NCBI GenBank assembly: GCA_954871525.1
Contig: OX940872.1
Coordinates: forward strand, 14,469,180 to 14,533,179
Direction of reading: 5' to 3'
Origin: Parietaria judaica
Taxonomy: Eukaryota > Streptophyta > Magnoliopsida > Rosales > Urticaceae
DNA length: 64,000 bases
Below the pieces are notes generated by a model. That model saw only the letters and a list, made by a program, of their open reading frames with translations, did no database searches and was not told where the DNA came from. This document shows, in pieces, positions 1-13,217 of the stretch. A program made the position numbers and the translations under genes. The first letter of the stretch is position 1, and each line of letters starts with the position of its first letter.

Positions 1-130
1 CTATGTAAATATAAGTAACTTTTGTAATTAAAGTTACATCAATGTAATCTTAATTACATTTATGTAATTTTAGTTACTTATATTTATTTAAAATTACATA
101 TACACGTACTTTTTTATATAGCATGAGGCT
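1..130. repeat. GTTACAT/ATGTAAT-rich AT repeat
   Basis: Irregular repetition of TTACAT and its complement ATGTAA, ending near an ACACGTAC motif. Further copies of the motif lie at 241-290. A related block with the same order of motifs, also ending in a CACGTAC motif, lies at 25561-25700. The shared order suggests a dispersed non-coding repeat, but its class cannot be told from the sequence. Confidence 0.4.
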
Positions 131-640
131 TATTGTCAATTAAGAAAACCCCAACGTTTTAATTTGATTTCGTAGTATATTGCATAAAATAAACTATTTA
201 AAACTCAAATTTTTAATTTAGTAAATTTTTTAGTTTAATTGTTTTCAATAAATGTAGTCTTAGTTACATATAAGTAATTTTAAAAAATTCATTATCTCAA
301 AATACCTCAAAATTATATCTTCTCACATATCATCACTCTTATTTTGACAAGCTTTCCAATGATAATTTTTATAAGTTATCACAATTTTAAAACGTTATGT
401 AAGAAAAAAATATAAAATTATATGATATCTCATAGTTGCATTCGTTTCTAAAAATTTCAAAAACAAGAAAGTTGTTCCTTTTCAAGAAATAATTTTAATT
501 TGTGAAAGACGTTTCTCTTTTCAGTTATTTATCGATTTTAAGAAAATTAATATAACTGTAAGAGTCTTTCTTGAAACCCAATATTTATTTAGCGTTGAGT
601 CAAGTTTTATGATTTGTTTTTTCCATGTCAAGTTGTTAGA
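131..640. other. AT-rich DNA, no gene seen
   Basis: No open frame of note, no RNA gene and no transposon protein remnant. It abuts the family B LTR on its right. Confidence 0.5.
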
Positions 641-1910
641 TAATTATTATATAGGAATGTGTTCGTAAATATGTCTTCTTCGGCGTTTCAACAGAGACGA
701 TCTTAGTGTTTCACGTGAGTCTAACGGCACCGTAGTACAAATTGGTTTGAAACAAAAGTGTTGTTTGATATGTTTGACTCTATGGATTATTGAGGTGCGT
801 GTTAGATATTAGGTTGTTTCAAATTAGTGTTTTATAAAAGTTATGATGATTCAATGATAGATGAATATGCAAGATTGATCTTTATTATGTGGCGATCAAG
901 GGTTGTTGAAGCTTCCTATGATTTTTGTGAGAAGACAGCTCCCAAAAGCATTCCGATGTATTCTCCGTAACTTGACTGTCGTAAATAAACCCTTAACTCT
1001 AATTTTCGAGTTTTTTAGGTTTCTGATCTTAGAAAAAATCGTAGAAACTGAGGACATAGAGAAAGAGAGAATTTCAAAAATTCTAAACTGAGAAGAGTAT
1101 GGTTTAAGGGTTACTGGGCTCCTCTATTTATAGGAAACTGATCCAACCACTTTTGAGAAATTCTCTCAACAAATTTTGAGAGATTTACTCAACCATATGG
1201 AGATATTCACTCAAATATTTGATTTAATCATAAAATAAAAAAAATAATAAATTCAAAAACAAATCTTTTCAGAAATTAAAAAATAAGATTTAATAAATCA
1301 AATCAAATATTATGTTCAAGATTTAATTGTTTATAAATTTGCATTAATCATTTTTGAATATAATAAACCAATATTTAATTTTCTCTTATTTTCGATTTAA
1401 AAAGCAGTGTCATTTCCGGCCCTAGGCAAAAGCTATGAGTATCATAAATTTCAAACCGTTCGTCAGATTGACACGGTTAAAAAAGTCAAATGTATATGAA
1501 TTTAATTTCCTACAACGCTAGGGATTTTCAAGGAATAAATTCAATCATCTTTTCATAGTTCTTTGGTTTACCGGAACTTTTGTACTTATGCCACTATTTA
1601 GTGATCAGTTCTTCGTGACAACAATCATGAATCATGCCTGATTGGAATATTCTATGTTCAATTAACATATTGAACATAATATTAGCGGTGTCGTCATTGT
1701 GGGGATACAAAGGGAACAAATAGACATACACACTCGAGCTTCGGTAAAAGTGTAGTGCTTTTACCAACGTTGAATAGATTTCACAATATCTCTTAGCCGA
1801 ACTCTTAAGTGTGTATTTAGTTTATCTTCCTGACCACAGACGTCCATTGATATAATCAGATTATCCGAATCTAGGTTTTTGTATAAATATGATTTTCATT
1901 GAAAATGATG
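641..1910 (-). mobile_element. Family B LTR, partial (B5)
   Basis: Minus-strand LTR fragment. On the minus strand it has a TATAAATAG box (complement of 1124-1132) and downstream leader sequence matching that after the TATA box of the plus-strand copy at 32940-34970, including a shared GAATACATCGGA word. Positions 1660-1900 match 3460-3640 and 37770-37930, so this is the same LTR family. The outer arms of a conserved palindromic fold are intact (ATACACACT at 1726-1734, AGTGTGTAT at 1808-1816), as is an inner hairpin (1743-1765). The LTR start is missing at the right. The left edge is approximate. Confidence 0.6.
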
Positions 1911-3440
1911 AAACTAGCTTGAATCTCCTTTCCTAAGATTCTTGGAGAATTTAATCTCAAGCGTTTTTCCTTTTGGTAAACACTTTGGCAAATTATACTT
2001 AACCAGGTTTAAGTCCTATGTCACCTACAGTTTTATCGAGAAGATAGTATTCTTTTCTATCCTTATCTTTACATGGTTCAAAGCTCCCAATCAAATATTA
2101 AAACTAGTTATGAATTAGTATAATATTAGCAGTTTCAAATGCATTTTGAATTGCATTAATATCTATAAGGATATTCGAGCTCGACTATTTCAATTAATGT
2201 CCTTAACATTAAAACTAGTCACGACAATGAATCTGCGATGAGGATTGCTTCAAAGCATTGATCCTTGCGACCGCTCCTTTATATAAGATATAGACACTCA
2301 TTACGGATCTCAAAATCCTTATTGTCTTATTTATGACTTAGGTCGATAAATTTAACATAACTGGGGATATTAATAATATCCTAAAGGTTTTAGCATACAA
2401 GCTCCTCCTTATATACGTATAAAGAGAACTTATCACTTATCCACCCACTGAATCAAGCAAGGATTAAATTGATATCTTAAACAATTCCCATTGTCACTTA
2501 GACGTTTTTTCTCGTTCGCTTTTTAGCGGTGTACCTCTAACAGTTTAGGTATTATATTATCTAATAATATCATATCATTTATAATTATATAATTCATAAT
2601 TACTCGTTTATTCATCGAAAACAGAAAACCATAATTAAGCTAGTTAATGAGCTTCTTAACTGCAGGTCTCAATAACGTTCATGATTCAACATTCAATGTT
2701 TATGACGACCTTTTATGTTACTAAGATTTATAAATTTACATTCATCCAACATGGATCAAATTATACCGTAAATTTATCTTCAAATCTTACTTTACAAAAT
2801 ATATTCTTGAACAAATCTATAAAGATAATCTAGTCAATCTTTGTCATTCAGAAAGACATATTGACACGTATTCGCCATTACTCGTTAAACGAAGATATAG
2901 GCTATAGACAAGAGAATCTAGATAGATAACATAATAAATAGAGAGTAAATGTTTCTACCATTTATTTTCTCTTGTTTTTCAAGGGAATAACCCTCGATTT
3001 TATACTCTAGCTATTAAGGCTTTACATTTCTGTCTATTCCTCTCTTTCTTACATATACTTACAGTCACTCTTCAACCCATTAGCTAAGTATATTGGTTCC
3101 ATATGTTGACTATAGTCAACAATTTCTGTACCTTCTTGCTATCGTTCATAATTAGGTCACTTCTTTAAAAAAATAAGTTCAACATATTTGTTTATAAAAT
3201 AAAGACGTTCGATTAGTCGGTACTTGTAGCTCAGGATTAACTGACACATCTCCCACTACATCTGAGTATTCTAATATTTCTAATATGGATAATGGTTTCT
3301 TTTACGGTAATCTTTTAAGATTTGACATTGCATTGATGTTTTTCTTGGGATCAAAAAAAGAACAAATCATTTTTCCTCTAGCATCTCAGATACGTATACT
3401 AATACGTTATTTATATGTTACCATCTTGTTATAATCGTTG
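1911..3440 (-). pseudogene. Degraded interior of a family B Copia-like element
   Basis: No usable reading frame remains. Positions 2870-3070 match 39560-39760, the interior beside another family B LTR, including the segment around GGGAATAACCCTCGATTT. It lies between two partial minus-strand family B LTRs (641-1910 and 3441-4402), which is why I read it as the internal region of an element whose LTRs have lost opposite ends. No protein domain could be read with confidence, so the Copia assignment depends on family B as a whole. Confidence 0.4.
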
Positions 3441-4402
3441 GCATTATTTATTTATCTCATTGAAAATAATATTCACGATGTCGTCCTTGTGGACCTACAA
3501 AGGGGAAAAATGGGAATACACACTCGAGCTTGGGTCAAAGTGTAGTGTTACGAACCTCGACTACATTTCGATATAGATCCTGGCTGAACTCTAAAGTGTG
3601 TATTTATTTCATCTTCATGATTCTCATTGAAAATGGTGAATTACCGCTCTTCCCTTTTCAATAATACTATCTTATTATATGATTATTACAAACTACTTAC
3701 TCAAACAGGTTATGAATCTATTGTGTTGGTCATGAGTACTTGTTTCTTTTCAACTAACCATAATGAGAACATTATAAAGCTATTATCTGTATCTGAAATC
3801 GTGCAACCTATCCCAGTTAATCGTCTGATCCCAAAATAAAGTATTAGGAACACCACTCGTGTTTTGTAACTTAAATCAAAGATCATGTAAGCTGAACAAT
3901 ATAAGTCCACGATGCTCATGACTTCAACCGATTCCTATCTGATCATCTTATCGACCTTATCATACTTTCATCATTGAAATAATTATATTATGATTTCTTA
4001 GATAAGTCTAGTCCGTCCAGTACGAAGACACTTCATACCTGAGAAACTTAACAGTGCAAGGACAACACTATGATCGGGTAATAGATCATCACCCTAATGT
4101 GATTAAGTTCATCAATAGTCATTCTCAAAAACTATTGGCATTTCTAATCCATACCATGCACCTATGTAAGTTCTTTATTTTTGATAGTCAAACCTCGTCA
4201 CATAGACTCAGTATGATGACTAAACACAAAAGTAAAGTTAAAAAAACTAAGGATCAAACATTCATTTTTTTATTCATATAATCCGTACATAAATATATAT
4301 AATTTGTTTATAAGATTTATTCATTACAAGGAAAACGATCAAGATCTTATACAAGTGGGATTAGCATCTAAATAGAGGGCATATTCTAAAATATGTCCAA
4401 CA
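3441..4402 (-). mobile_element. Family B LTR, 5' part (B6)
   Basis: On the minus strand the LTR begins at 4402 with TGTTGGACATATTTTAGA and runs left. The same start is seen in plus orientation at 63527. The outer palindrome arms are kept (ATACACACT 3516-3524, AGTGTGTAT 3595-3603), although the inner hairpin is eroded. The 3' half with the TATA box is absent. Small open frames at 3627-3839 and 4054-4281 fall inside the LTR and are not genes. Confidence 0.65.
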
Positions 4403-5395
4403 ACCTCATGAGGAGGTTCTTAAAGTTTTTATTTCTGTTCGAGATGAGTGTATTGAGGATGTGATTAATCTTCGGTATAGTAAAGCGTCCAAATTTATGT
4501 TTATTTCACGCTAAAACGAGCACATTGATGAAGGAATTAACCTTGCGGTATTTATGAACTGCGAGAGATATTGGACTGAAAGTTTAGGACATGTACACCT
4601 TGTCGTTCCAACATCCCGCAAGGAAGTTGGTACGTACACTAGATGGTGATTACCTAAGACAATATTTGTAATAGATCCTAAAACGTAATGAAGCATAATT
4701 GGACATTTGCATAGTATGTTTGTTTTAGTTATTTTAAGAAAATAGTTGTATCTCACTAAGGTTTTAGCTCACACAAAATAGTTTTTCTTCGTAGTTAGAT
4801 AAGAAACCTATGATATGATTTCATGATGAATTAGACGATGACAGTGGATGGTATTCGAGGAATTAGGTGAATTAGTAGTCACCGTGAACACGTTTTCTGC
4901 ATATTTATTTTGTATATGCTTTTGGTTTTGAAAAATAAATTCCTCATAAACATTTTTACTAATTTAATTTTAAGTTTTTAACAAAAATGACAACGTATTG
5001 TCATTGAGTTTTAGATTAGTCAATAAGTGACGGCTCTCACAAAATGTGTCGTAAATGTGTTTCGCGTCGAACTTCAAATTGTCATTGTTGACGTGGTTTC
5101 ACACACCAACTGTCATGTGAATTGTGAATGAGATTTCGATTTAAAGTTCTAAGATTTGTAGATATTAGCCTCTGCGTCGTCAATACTTTAGACGATGACA
5201 AACTCCAAAATAAAGAAGAACAAAAACACAAATGTTTTTTTAGAGAGGTTTGTCCCAATGCGGTAGTTGACTACGTCCCCTATACGTTTATTACTTTGAA
5301 AGGAGATGATCAATCAGAACCACAAGCCGATTCCAACTTGATCGAAATGAAAGAAAAACACTCTTAAATACAAAATCTCACAGACTATTTTCTCT
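4403..5395. other. Unassigned DNA, no gene seen
   Basis: AT-rich. Around 4985-5120 the words GTCATTG, TGTCGTAAATGTG and TGTCATGTG recur, which resembles subterminal repeats of a DNA transposon, but no terminal inverted repeat could be paired. Short open frames at 4511-4756 (minus) and 5128-5367 (plus) show no domain. Confidence 0.35.
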
Positions 5396-6105
5396 CACTA
5401 TGAATTTTGTGTGCGTGTGATAGGGTTGTCTTCTTGCTTTTATATGCTTCCAATTTCTGCCCTTTGGAAGTGTACGTTGGTGATGGCTTCGAGTTCGGAG
5501 CTTGACTTGCTATTGGGGTGACACGTAGGCCACGTTCTGAGAGAATTGCATAGCGGATGACTTTGATTTATTATCGTGGGGATTTTAATTTAGATCATGG
5601 CGATATTCCTGGTCGGGCTTTGGAGGTTTGAATTTGGGCTGTTGACTTGGTCTGCTCGCGATCTGGTACTCCATCTTCTTCTGTTCGGATCCCCATGTGA
5701 CAATCTTTTCCCGGGACGAGCTTTGGGTTCTTCGGGTCGTTTGGTTTAATGGGTACTTTGAATTTCAACCAAGTGTTGGTTATTGTCTTGAACTGGTGGA
5801 GTTCTTGAGTTCTGTTCGGGACTTCTCCCTTTAGAAGCTCTCTGCCCGTATCTCTTTTGAGCACTCTTGCTCGAGATGGGCTCTTTGCCTTTTGGGCTTT
5901 TTGGTTCTGTTCGGGCCTCAATATAATTAAGTATTTATTGGGCCTTTGGGCTATGTATTTCACAAGCCCAATTACATGAATACTCAATTATATTCATTAC
6001 TTTGGTCTTAATTTATTTGAGCCGTAAATTTAATTACTGACCTCGTTATTTCAATTAAGGAACAAATTTGGACATCCACAGTCACTCCACATAAATCATA
6101 CGTCA
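5396..6105. other. Less AT-rich segment with GGGCC/TGGGC words, possible LTR or promoter remnant
   Basis: Contains repeated GGGCTTT, TGGGCC and AAGCCCA words and reads like regulatory or LTR sequence. A 130-codon frame on the minus strand (5595-5987) has no recognisable domain and biased composition. I see no terminal repeat that would confirm an element. A poly-A run follows at 6110-6125. Confidence 0.25.
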
Positions 6106-9100
6106 AAGTTAAAAAAAAAAAAAAAGAGGATACCGGGTTGACGTTTTCTTGGAAAAAATACCAATCTTCGTTTTGATAAACCCTAGGGTAGTTGCCTCTT
6201 AAATATTTGTGTCAGTACATGTCACATACTAATTATCCCGTCCCGATTATCTTTTGTATTGAATTGATCGATCTCTGAATTTCATTTCCGTATCCGATTA
6301 ACAGTTTACAAACTGATTTCACGTAAAACATTAGCGATTATGGAAGCTATATATTTTATATTATTTACTCAATTATTCATACGGTCGTACTTTCGGTACG
6401 ATTATTCTTCACGAATATCTATTATCGAGAGGCATGCATACTTCTCTTTAATTTTTCAGGCCTTACTTAAAAAAAATAAAAAAATCAGGCCTTACGTATT
6501 ATATTATCATGGACTCAGTCTATCAGTATAACTAATTTGTTATACAACATTTATTTCGTCTTAACTTAAAATGACAAGTTCTAATTAATAATGCGAATCT
6601 CACAAGCTATTTATTTATTATTAAAAATAAAATATATTAATTTAGATACTTATGCCGATAGCCGGAAGATTTACCAATGAGGTGTATAAAAAAACTAAGA
6701 AATTACCTCCATAGAGCTCGGGTTTATCTGCTAAAACTAGATCTCGTTGAACAAGATGAGTTTTTGGAATGAGTCGGTGATCACTTTCTTAGAGTTTCTA
6801 TGTCAGAATCTTGTATATATTTATATAAGGATTTTTCGATCTCCTTTTACATGGTTTAGCCCGTTATTTATAGGGTTTAATAATTAAATCAGTCCTCATA
6901 AATGACCTTTTATAAATGTGTTTGATTCCCTCATAATTTCCTTAATTACAAAGGTTGTAATCGTGGGCGTTACTATCGTTGTTAACCATGAAGTCGCTCA
7001 CACTGGGTTGATTGCTCCGTGCTTATATTCGTCTTCGTTGTCTGCTTCTGGGCCTCATCGCAAGATTGTGCCTTGTCGCTGACTTGAACTTTCTCTCCTT
7101 TGGCTGGCGATGGGCTCCGTCAATGAGGTTCCATCAACGACGTTATGCCAAAGTATGTTTCTTCATCGATAGGAGTCTTCATGGCTTATCTTAGTCACGC
7201 ATCTCATCCTTGAATGTTGACTTTACCTCTGGTTGACACTTCTTGGTTCGGACAGTTGGGCATGTTCTGGTATTGTGCCTTTGTGATTGAACCCAATACT
7301 ATATACAATAGAGATAGATTTTGTCGTATCAATACAAATTAACGTAGACAAAATCGTACCTCAACATGCAATAAAAACGTTTCATGCATTATTTTTCATT
7401 TAAGAAAATGAATAAAATACTATTGATGAAGATAGTCTTACATTTTTCTACAACAGATGAAAGTCTAATTAGGTCCAAAACCAAATCCATGACCGAATTT
7501 CGGTCCTAAACAGGGTTTTTGGAAAAAATAATTATGAGTCTAAAAGACGGTGTCTTCAGTTTTTACTTCCAAAAAAAAAATCAAAGTCTTTTAGAGATTA
7601 GAACCGATACTAAACCGATACTAAAGACTCTGTTATACGACAAAGGAAGCATTTGAAGGGATTTTTATTCGTGAATAAGGATATTGCCGGAATAAACAAT
7701 GCAAGGTGACGACTAAAAGAAGAATCTCACTTACACCACTAGTCCACTACCACTAAAAACCAAATTACATTTTTCTTTAAATTTAGTTAGTCCCGAAAAT
7801 CTATGAAATCATTTTGTAATTGTATGGAGTAAAAAATATATAAATTAATTATATTAAGACCAATAAAATTTACTCTATTGTCAAATTATTAATTTAATTT
7901 ATAATTTTATAATTTACTAATTTATATATGATTAAAAAAAAATATGATTGTTTAAATATTATATCTAGCACTAAAAAAATCTATTTAACATATCAAGACT
8001 ACACTAATATGACTATACTTATTTTTATTGCTAAAATATAAATGATATGAATAGAATGAGAAACTATTGATAATAAAAACAATGTTAATACTAATTAAGA
8101 TATATACAAGTCTCTTATAAGGCTACATACATGTTTTTGTTATTATTTAGTGGTTTGTGCAATAGCAATTACAGCGCATATGAATATGTCCAGATAATTA
8201 ATCACAGAGAAGACGGATTTTTTTAAAGAAAATAAATAGCTTTTGAATTATATTTTTACAAGAAAACATATTTACTTATGTCATGTTATCTTTCAATTTA
8301 AATTGATTTCAAATTAATTATGTCATACACAATTTATTTAAATATATATCATAATTAGTTATGTAATATATTATATTTATACTGAATTATTAACCTATAT
8401 CACTTAGGACCTATGTATTTCTAAAAATAATATTAGCGATTAATTAATTAAGCTAGTTGGTCCAAATTTAGAATTGAACAAAAATATTATTTAACCGATG
8501 ACATTAATTTATCGAGATTCTACTGTAATAATGATCATATTGGCATTACACTGCTGAAATGGTTTTAGAAATCGAAGCACGGCGCGAGTACACCTTAAAT
8601 TATAGAAATATAGTTTTAAACCGATACACTCGGTTATTGCTTTACTAAAAAATTGCAAATAAATCACACATCGCTAAAAAATTGAATAATAACCTTAAAA
8701 CTCGCATAAAACCTCATAGTAACCCTTAAAACCGAAAAAATGAATATAAATTTATAACTCTATATTATTAATTAAATTTAGTTTAACATATATATTCTCA
8801 CTAAATTGTTTTAATGTTATTATTGTTATCTAAATATTTGTGTTTTACCCGTTGGTTTTACGGTCTATCCGTCGGTTGCGATTTTTAAAAATCTTACGAG
8901 AACAACATCGGTTTACTTTGTGCCCGTGGTTTATGCTTAAAAGCGGTCAATTTACTGTTTGCGAGCATTTGAATTTTGATCACACAAACAAACTGAATGT
9001 ATTGTTCCAAGAGTAGTTTATAAAATAATTGAGTAGATGGTTCCGAAAAAAATAGTAATAATTCAATGTTGACGATTATTATTGAATGGATTATTCCAAG

Positions 9101-10003
9101 AGTAATTTATGTAATGATTGAGTAGATCGTTTTTAAAAATAATAATAATAATTGAGAAGACTATTTCATGTTTCGTCACTCTCAGACTCGTATTATGCCA
9201 CGAGCCATGACCAGAATGTGGAATAAGGAACAATTGCTTAACAACTTTAGCATGCGACTAGTTAAGGAAGAATTTATTTATATTATCTCATTCTCGGATG
9301 ATATTATATTTATTCCTTTTGTTTTATTTTCAGTTAATAATGTGCATATATAAGTGCAGAAAAAAGTAAATAATCACTATTCAGCACACGGAGTATACAC
9401 ATATAAGTGTTGGTAGCATAAATATTTTGTGTATGTAGACTTTAAGAGTCAACTTTTAGATGCATAGAATCTTTATCTAGTTAATAATATGAGCAAAACC
9501 TATTATTTTAATAAATTATTAGCTAATATATTAATTGATTTATAACTTGTACATAAATAAGTTAAATATTAACTGCTTAAATGTTAGATATATATATTTA
9601 TTGAACTAACAAACAAAACCTATCTATTTAACATGTCAATAATAATAATAATTATGAATTATTTTACTAAGATATATCAGTATTAAGAATTATAAGAAAA
9701 ATTATTGTACATAGATAATAATATTATATACGAATATCATTAACTTTAATGTGTTTTAACCAACTACTTTTAGAATTATATTGTAAAAAACTACAATATA
9801 AGTTTTGTAGCGTTATCTAATTTTTGTAACCGACTTCACAGTTAGTAGTGAAATATTAATTTTGACTTATAATAAATTATTTATTGATATCAAGTGAGAG
9901 TCATCTACCTTTTCAAAAAAATTTAACTTATAAATTTTGTGATTAGTCCATAAAAGGAGCTAGTCCCGAGGCGAGACCGGATAAAGTATAATTTTTTATG
10001 TGT
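6106..10003. other. AT-rich intergenic DNA, no gene seen
   Basis: No protein or RNA gene recognised. Two possible promoter-like stretches occur: TATATTTATATAAGG near 6818, and TTATTTATAGGG near 6863 (a TATA box on the minus strand). At 7750 a CACTACCACTAAAAACC word resembles a CACTA transposon terminus, but no partner end was found. A perfect hairpin is listed separately at 9776-9801. Confidence 0.35.
9776..9801. repeat. Perfect 10-bp inverted repeat
   Basis: TTATATTGTA (9776-9785) and TACAATATAA (9792-9801) are exact reverse complements separated by AAAAAC. It is followed by TTTTGTAGCG and an AGTAGTG word, so it may be a remnant of a small foldback transposon. It is not tied to any gene. 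Confidence 0.5.
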
Positions 10004-10603
10004 ATTTTTCAAATTATATAAAATATAGGTCATATATCATAAAGTCAAATCACACTAGAAAAGTCAAAGCCCGTAAGCTCACATAAGTTGAGGCTCAGAC
10101 CTATATATGTCAAGAAGAAAAGGCCACAAGCCGAAGCCTGCGTTCGAGAAGACAAACCGGACAACCCGATAAGGCTACGATAGCCTCAGGAGACTCGCTG
10201 GCTAAGGAGCAGGACGATGAAGACCAGCCGGAAGACCTCTGGTCACCCTGGCCGGCCTTTAGCAAGGTAATGGAAGCCCTAGGGAGTTCCCCATTACATT
10301 TACTGACAAAGCCCCTCGTCGGCGGTAAACCCGCTTGCCGGCGGAGAACCCCTTGACAAATAGTTATCCATCGCTAAGGACATCAACAAAGCATCATCTC
10401 ACAACAATTACAAGTGACTAGACAATCAAGCTTACGAAGATCCTCATGAAACCCTTGGGACTCGATTCGCAAGCCCGCGCAACACCCGCTGACGCTATGG
10501 AAGCTACGAAATAGATGACGATCTACACGCCGACCACAAACTATGGAAAAGCCCTTCCGAAGAAAACTAGGGGCAGTTTTTTACATGGAATCAATGGAAA
10601 TAC
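10004..10603. other. GC-richer segment, possible Gypsy 3' remnant, unassigned
   Basis: Composition changes sharply from the surrounding AT-rich DNA. CCTCGTCGGCGG at 10315-10326 and GCCGGCGG at 10337-10344 form an imperfect palindromic area. GAAAACTAGGGGCAG near 10562 resembles the polypurine tract of a Gypsy element. No frame with a recognisable domain was found. The segment ends at the LTR of element F. Confidence 0.25.
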
Positions 10604-11226
10604 TGTTGGGTTTTCGATGACTTTTTCTTAATCCCGAGACAGAAATCACGGGATATCATCGAACAATATAGATCTAGAATAAATTTGAAAATGAAGAGAT
10701 CTTTTCAGGAACATAATCAAACTTTGGTACTTATGCCAAAAGTACCAAAAGCGCAGACTTTTTCTGATTTTAGGGTCTGGCCAAATTTTTCTATGGGATC
10801 GGGATTTAGCACGCCAACTGTCATGCCTCTACATTGTCCACCACATCACTGCGAGAACGTATGATGGCTTGGAAGTACCTCGGATAATAGGTTAGATCCT
10901 TGTCGGCACTTAGACAACGAACCGATGAAGAACCGGGAGAAAAGCCAAATTCGATTTCCAGTTGAGGGGAGCTCGAAATCTCTCTGACTTGTGTATTTAG
11001 TATTAGGTTTTAATTATGATATAAACATGTATTGATAGTACCTTGTTTTTTACCTAATGGACTTTTTCAATAAAAAGGCCCATTACCCTTTTATTAATCT
11101 AATTAATTAATTAATAGTATCGCAAATAAAACTCTTGCTCAATTGGGATCGTTGAGTCAGTTATTGGTCTCAGGTCGTTACCCGAGTACTCGATGGATAT
11201 AATTTTCAGTTCAGGCAGAACCTACA
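10604..11226 (-). mobile_element. Copia element F, 3' LTR
   Basis: On the minus strand the LTR reads from TGTAGGTTCTG (start at 11226) to AACCCAACA (end at 10604), a TG...CA structure of 623 bp. The minus-strand sequence just upstream, GTGAGAGAT (complement of 11227-11235), is a typical Copia polypurine tract. RNase H and RT remnants of the same orientation follow at 12360-13183. The flanking 5 bp on the left are AATAC. The partner 5' LTR is absent, because the element is cut at 13785 by element A1. Confidence 0.7.
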
Positions 11227-12359
11227 ATCTCTCACTTGCACGAACTTATTGAAATTGGATATCTTCCGTGCAGATCCTGCACATACGATGATTAGAAAGA
11301 TACCGGAAATGGCTATTCTATACATCTTTCTTAACTACTTATGCGTGATTCTTTAAGGTTATAACTGAAACCCCTTTTTGTTGTAAATTCGTCATCATAC
11401 TCCGTTTTCTCTAGCGAGTTCGGTGTGACTCTTTAGTATTGTGCACTCTTTTCCACAGACCTTTTACAATCTGCAAGAAGTGAATGACCTCCACCAAGAT
11501 ATCACTTCTCCCAATCTAAAAAATTATCTGAATCCCTCTGTTTGATAAGTTAAGCTTGAAAATCCATGTGGTTCTTCTTTCTTAATCATTATCTTATGAA
11601 TGAATCCTTCAACATCTATACTACTCGAGAAATGACACAGACCATGGTTTGGCACATCTGCTTAAGCCGATCCTCGTTCCTCGATTCGGATATAAGTATT
11701 GAACTACCAAATAAAAAACTCCTTTTAATTTGTCCGTGGTCACAGATTTCATATACTTAATACCCTTCAGGAGGCCCTGGGTGTATTGCCCCAAGTTAAT
11801 GGGGAGATACACATTTTTTTGAATTATCATCCCACCATACAAGGTTAGTAACATACCCAAAAATAGTTTTTATAACTTCCCCGTTACGGTAAACGCTTAA
11901 CTACGATCAATGAATGTTACTTGCTAGCTGATGGACTCATGATAATTCTTAAACTTTGGAATATATCTTTATATCCCTGAGTTTCTCAGTGTCCCCTTAA
12001 TATGTACGGTTTGGCTCCCATGTGAGATGTTGAGAGTGCAAGTCTTTCCAGCATTGCTAGTCTGTTTACTAGTGCCTACATGTTTAAGAAAATCTCATAG
12101 ATATCAAAGACACTTCATTTTTTTCTTATCCACATGTAACAATCAATTATGAAAAATCATTTGCAGCCCCTCTTGGTTTCTTGTAACAAATTTCTTTGAT
12201 TTGGGGATTTTAAGATTATTATTTAACATATCTTAGGGACTTCAGTTGCTTAGTTTATAGATACACTCTGGTTGATTATATGAACATCCATATGACATGA
12301 AATGAAGAAACTTGTATTTTCAATAAATAATATTTTGCTTGAATTTTAATGAAATTAAA
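11227..12359 (-). other. Element F 3' non-coding tail
   Basis: The stretch between the F polypurine tract and the end of the RNase H remnant holds no recognisable frame on either strand. About 1.1 kb of non-coding sequence before the 3' LTR is possible for a Copia element, but part of this could be later filler. Open frames at 11566-11760 (plus) and 11621-11860 (minus) overlap each other and have no domain. Confidence 0.4.
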
Positions 12360-12925
12360 CTACATAAAACTTTTGTTCATTAACCTTATCACAATCATAT
12401 GGTTTTTGGTTCTCATAAGATCGCAGATATCTACGGGTTCTTTAACCCGATAGATTCTTCATGACAAAACTGTTTTTTTTTGTCAAAGCTTTCGTCATCG
12501 GATATGCCATGTTTTTGTCTGTGTCTACTCTTTCTATCACTACGTCCTTCTGATCGACGATGTCTCTGACCAAATTATATTTTCTGAGTACGTGCTTTGT
12601 CGTCTTGTGTGATCTCGGTTCCTTTGTTTGTGCTATAGTTCCATTTTTTTAACAGTAGAGCTTCACAGGATCACCAATGCTAGGAACTCCACCAAGATTA
12701 GAAACAAATTTCTTGATTCAGACGACTTATTTAGCAGCTTCGGAAGCTTCTACATACTCAGATTTGGTGGTCAAATCGGCTACCGTAGCATTTATTACTG
12801 TTGTTCACGTAACAACTCCACCGTTTTTACAGAATACATATCTTGTTTGAGATTTAAAATCGTCCTGGTCAGTTTGGAAGCTTGCATCAGAATAACCTAC
12901 AAAGCTTATCTTATCAGCTCTTCCA
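12360..12925 (-). pseudogene. Copia RNase H remnant of element F
   Basis: Read on the minus strand, the frame shows the Ty1/Copia RNase H order: a VGYSDASFQTD block, the ATVADLTTKSEYV block with the conserved E-Y region, SEAAK, the VPSIGDPVKLYC block, KEPRSHKTTKHV and the C-terminal DKNMAYPMTKALT region. RNase H would degrade genomic RNA during reverse transcription. At least four nonsense codons interrupt it, so it is dead. It runs directly on from the collapsed RT at 12914-13183 and ends some 1.1 kb before the F LTR, as expected for Copia gene order. Confidence 0.75.
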
Positions 12926-13183
12926 TAATGTAAGACATATATCTTTGGTTCTATTCAGGTACCTCAAGATGTTCTTTATGGCAGTCCAATGGTTGAATTC
13001 AGGATTGGGGAAAGTGATGTTAAGTACCTCAAGATGTTCTTTGGCGATTAGTCTTCCCTTGTATATTTGAACGTTTCCATCCATGTAAATTTTCTTCTTG
13101 AAAATCCATTTGCACCCAATGGGTTTTGACCCTTTAGGTGCATCAACAAGGTCCCAGACCTCATTGGTGTACATGGAGTCCAT
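12914..13183 (-). pseudogene. Copia RT remnant of element F, internally deleted
   Basis: The 89-codon minus-strand frame begins with the N-terminal RT block (NEVWDLVDAPKGSKPIGCKW, then GRLIAKE) and jumps to the end of the RT region (NPEFNHWTAIKNILRYL, RTKD). Normally some 230 residues separate these, including the catalytic YVDD motif, so the active site is deleted. At the junction the 19-bp sequence GTACCTCAAGATGTTCTTT occurs twice, at 12959-12977 and 13024-13042. The second copy encodes residues that belong to neither block, which suggests templated filler at the deletion. Confidence 0.75.
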
Positions 13184-13217
13184 TTAAGATTTTATAGCTT
13201 GAAGCCATTTATCGGAG

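Noticed and set aside
5595..5987. 130-codon minus-strand frame
   Set aside because: No recognisable domain, biased toward Lys, Pro and Gln, in LTR- or promoter-like sequence; no supporting homologue in the window.
7745..7765. CACTACCACTAAAAACC as a CACTA transposon terminus
   Set aside because: No matching inverted terminus, 3-bp duplication or transposase found within reach.
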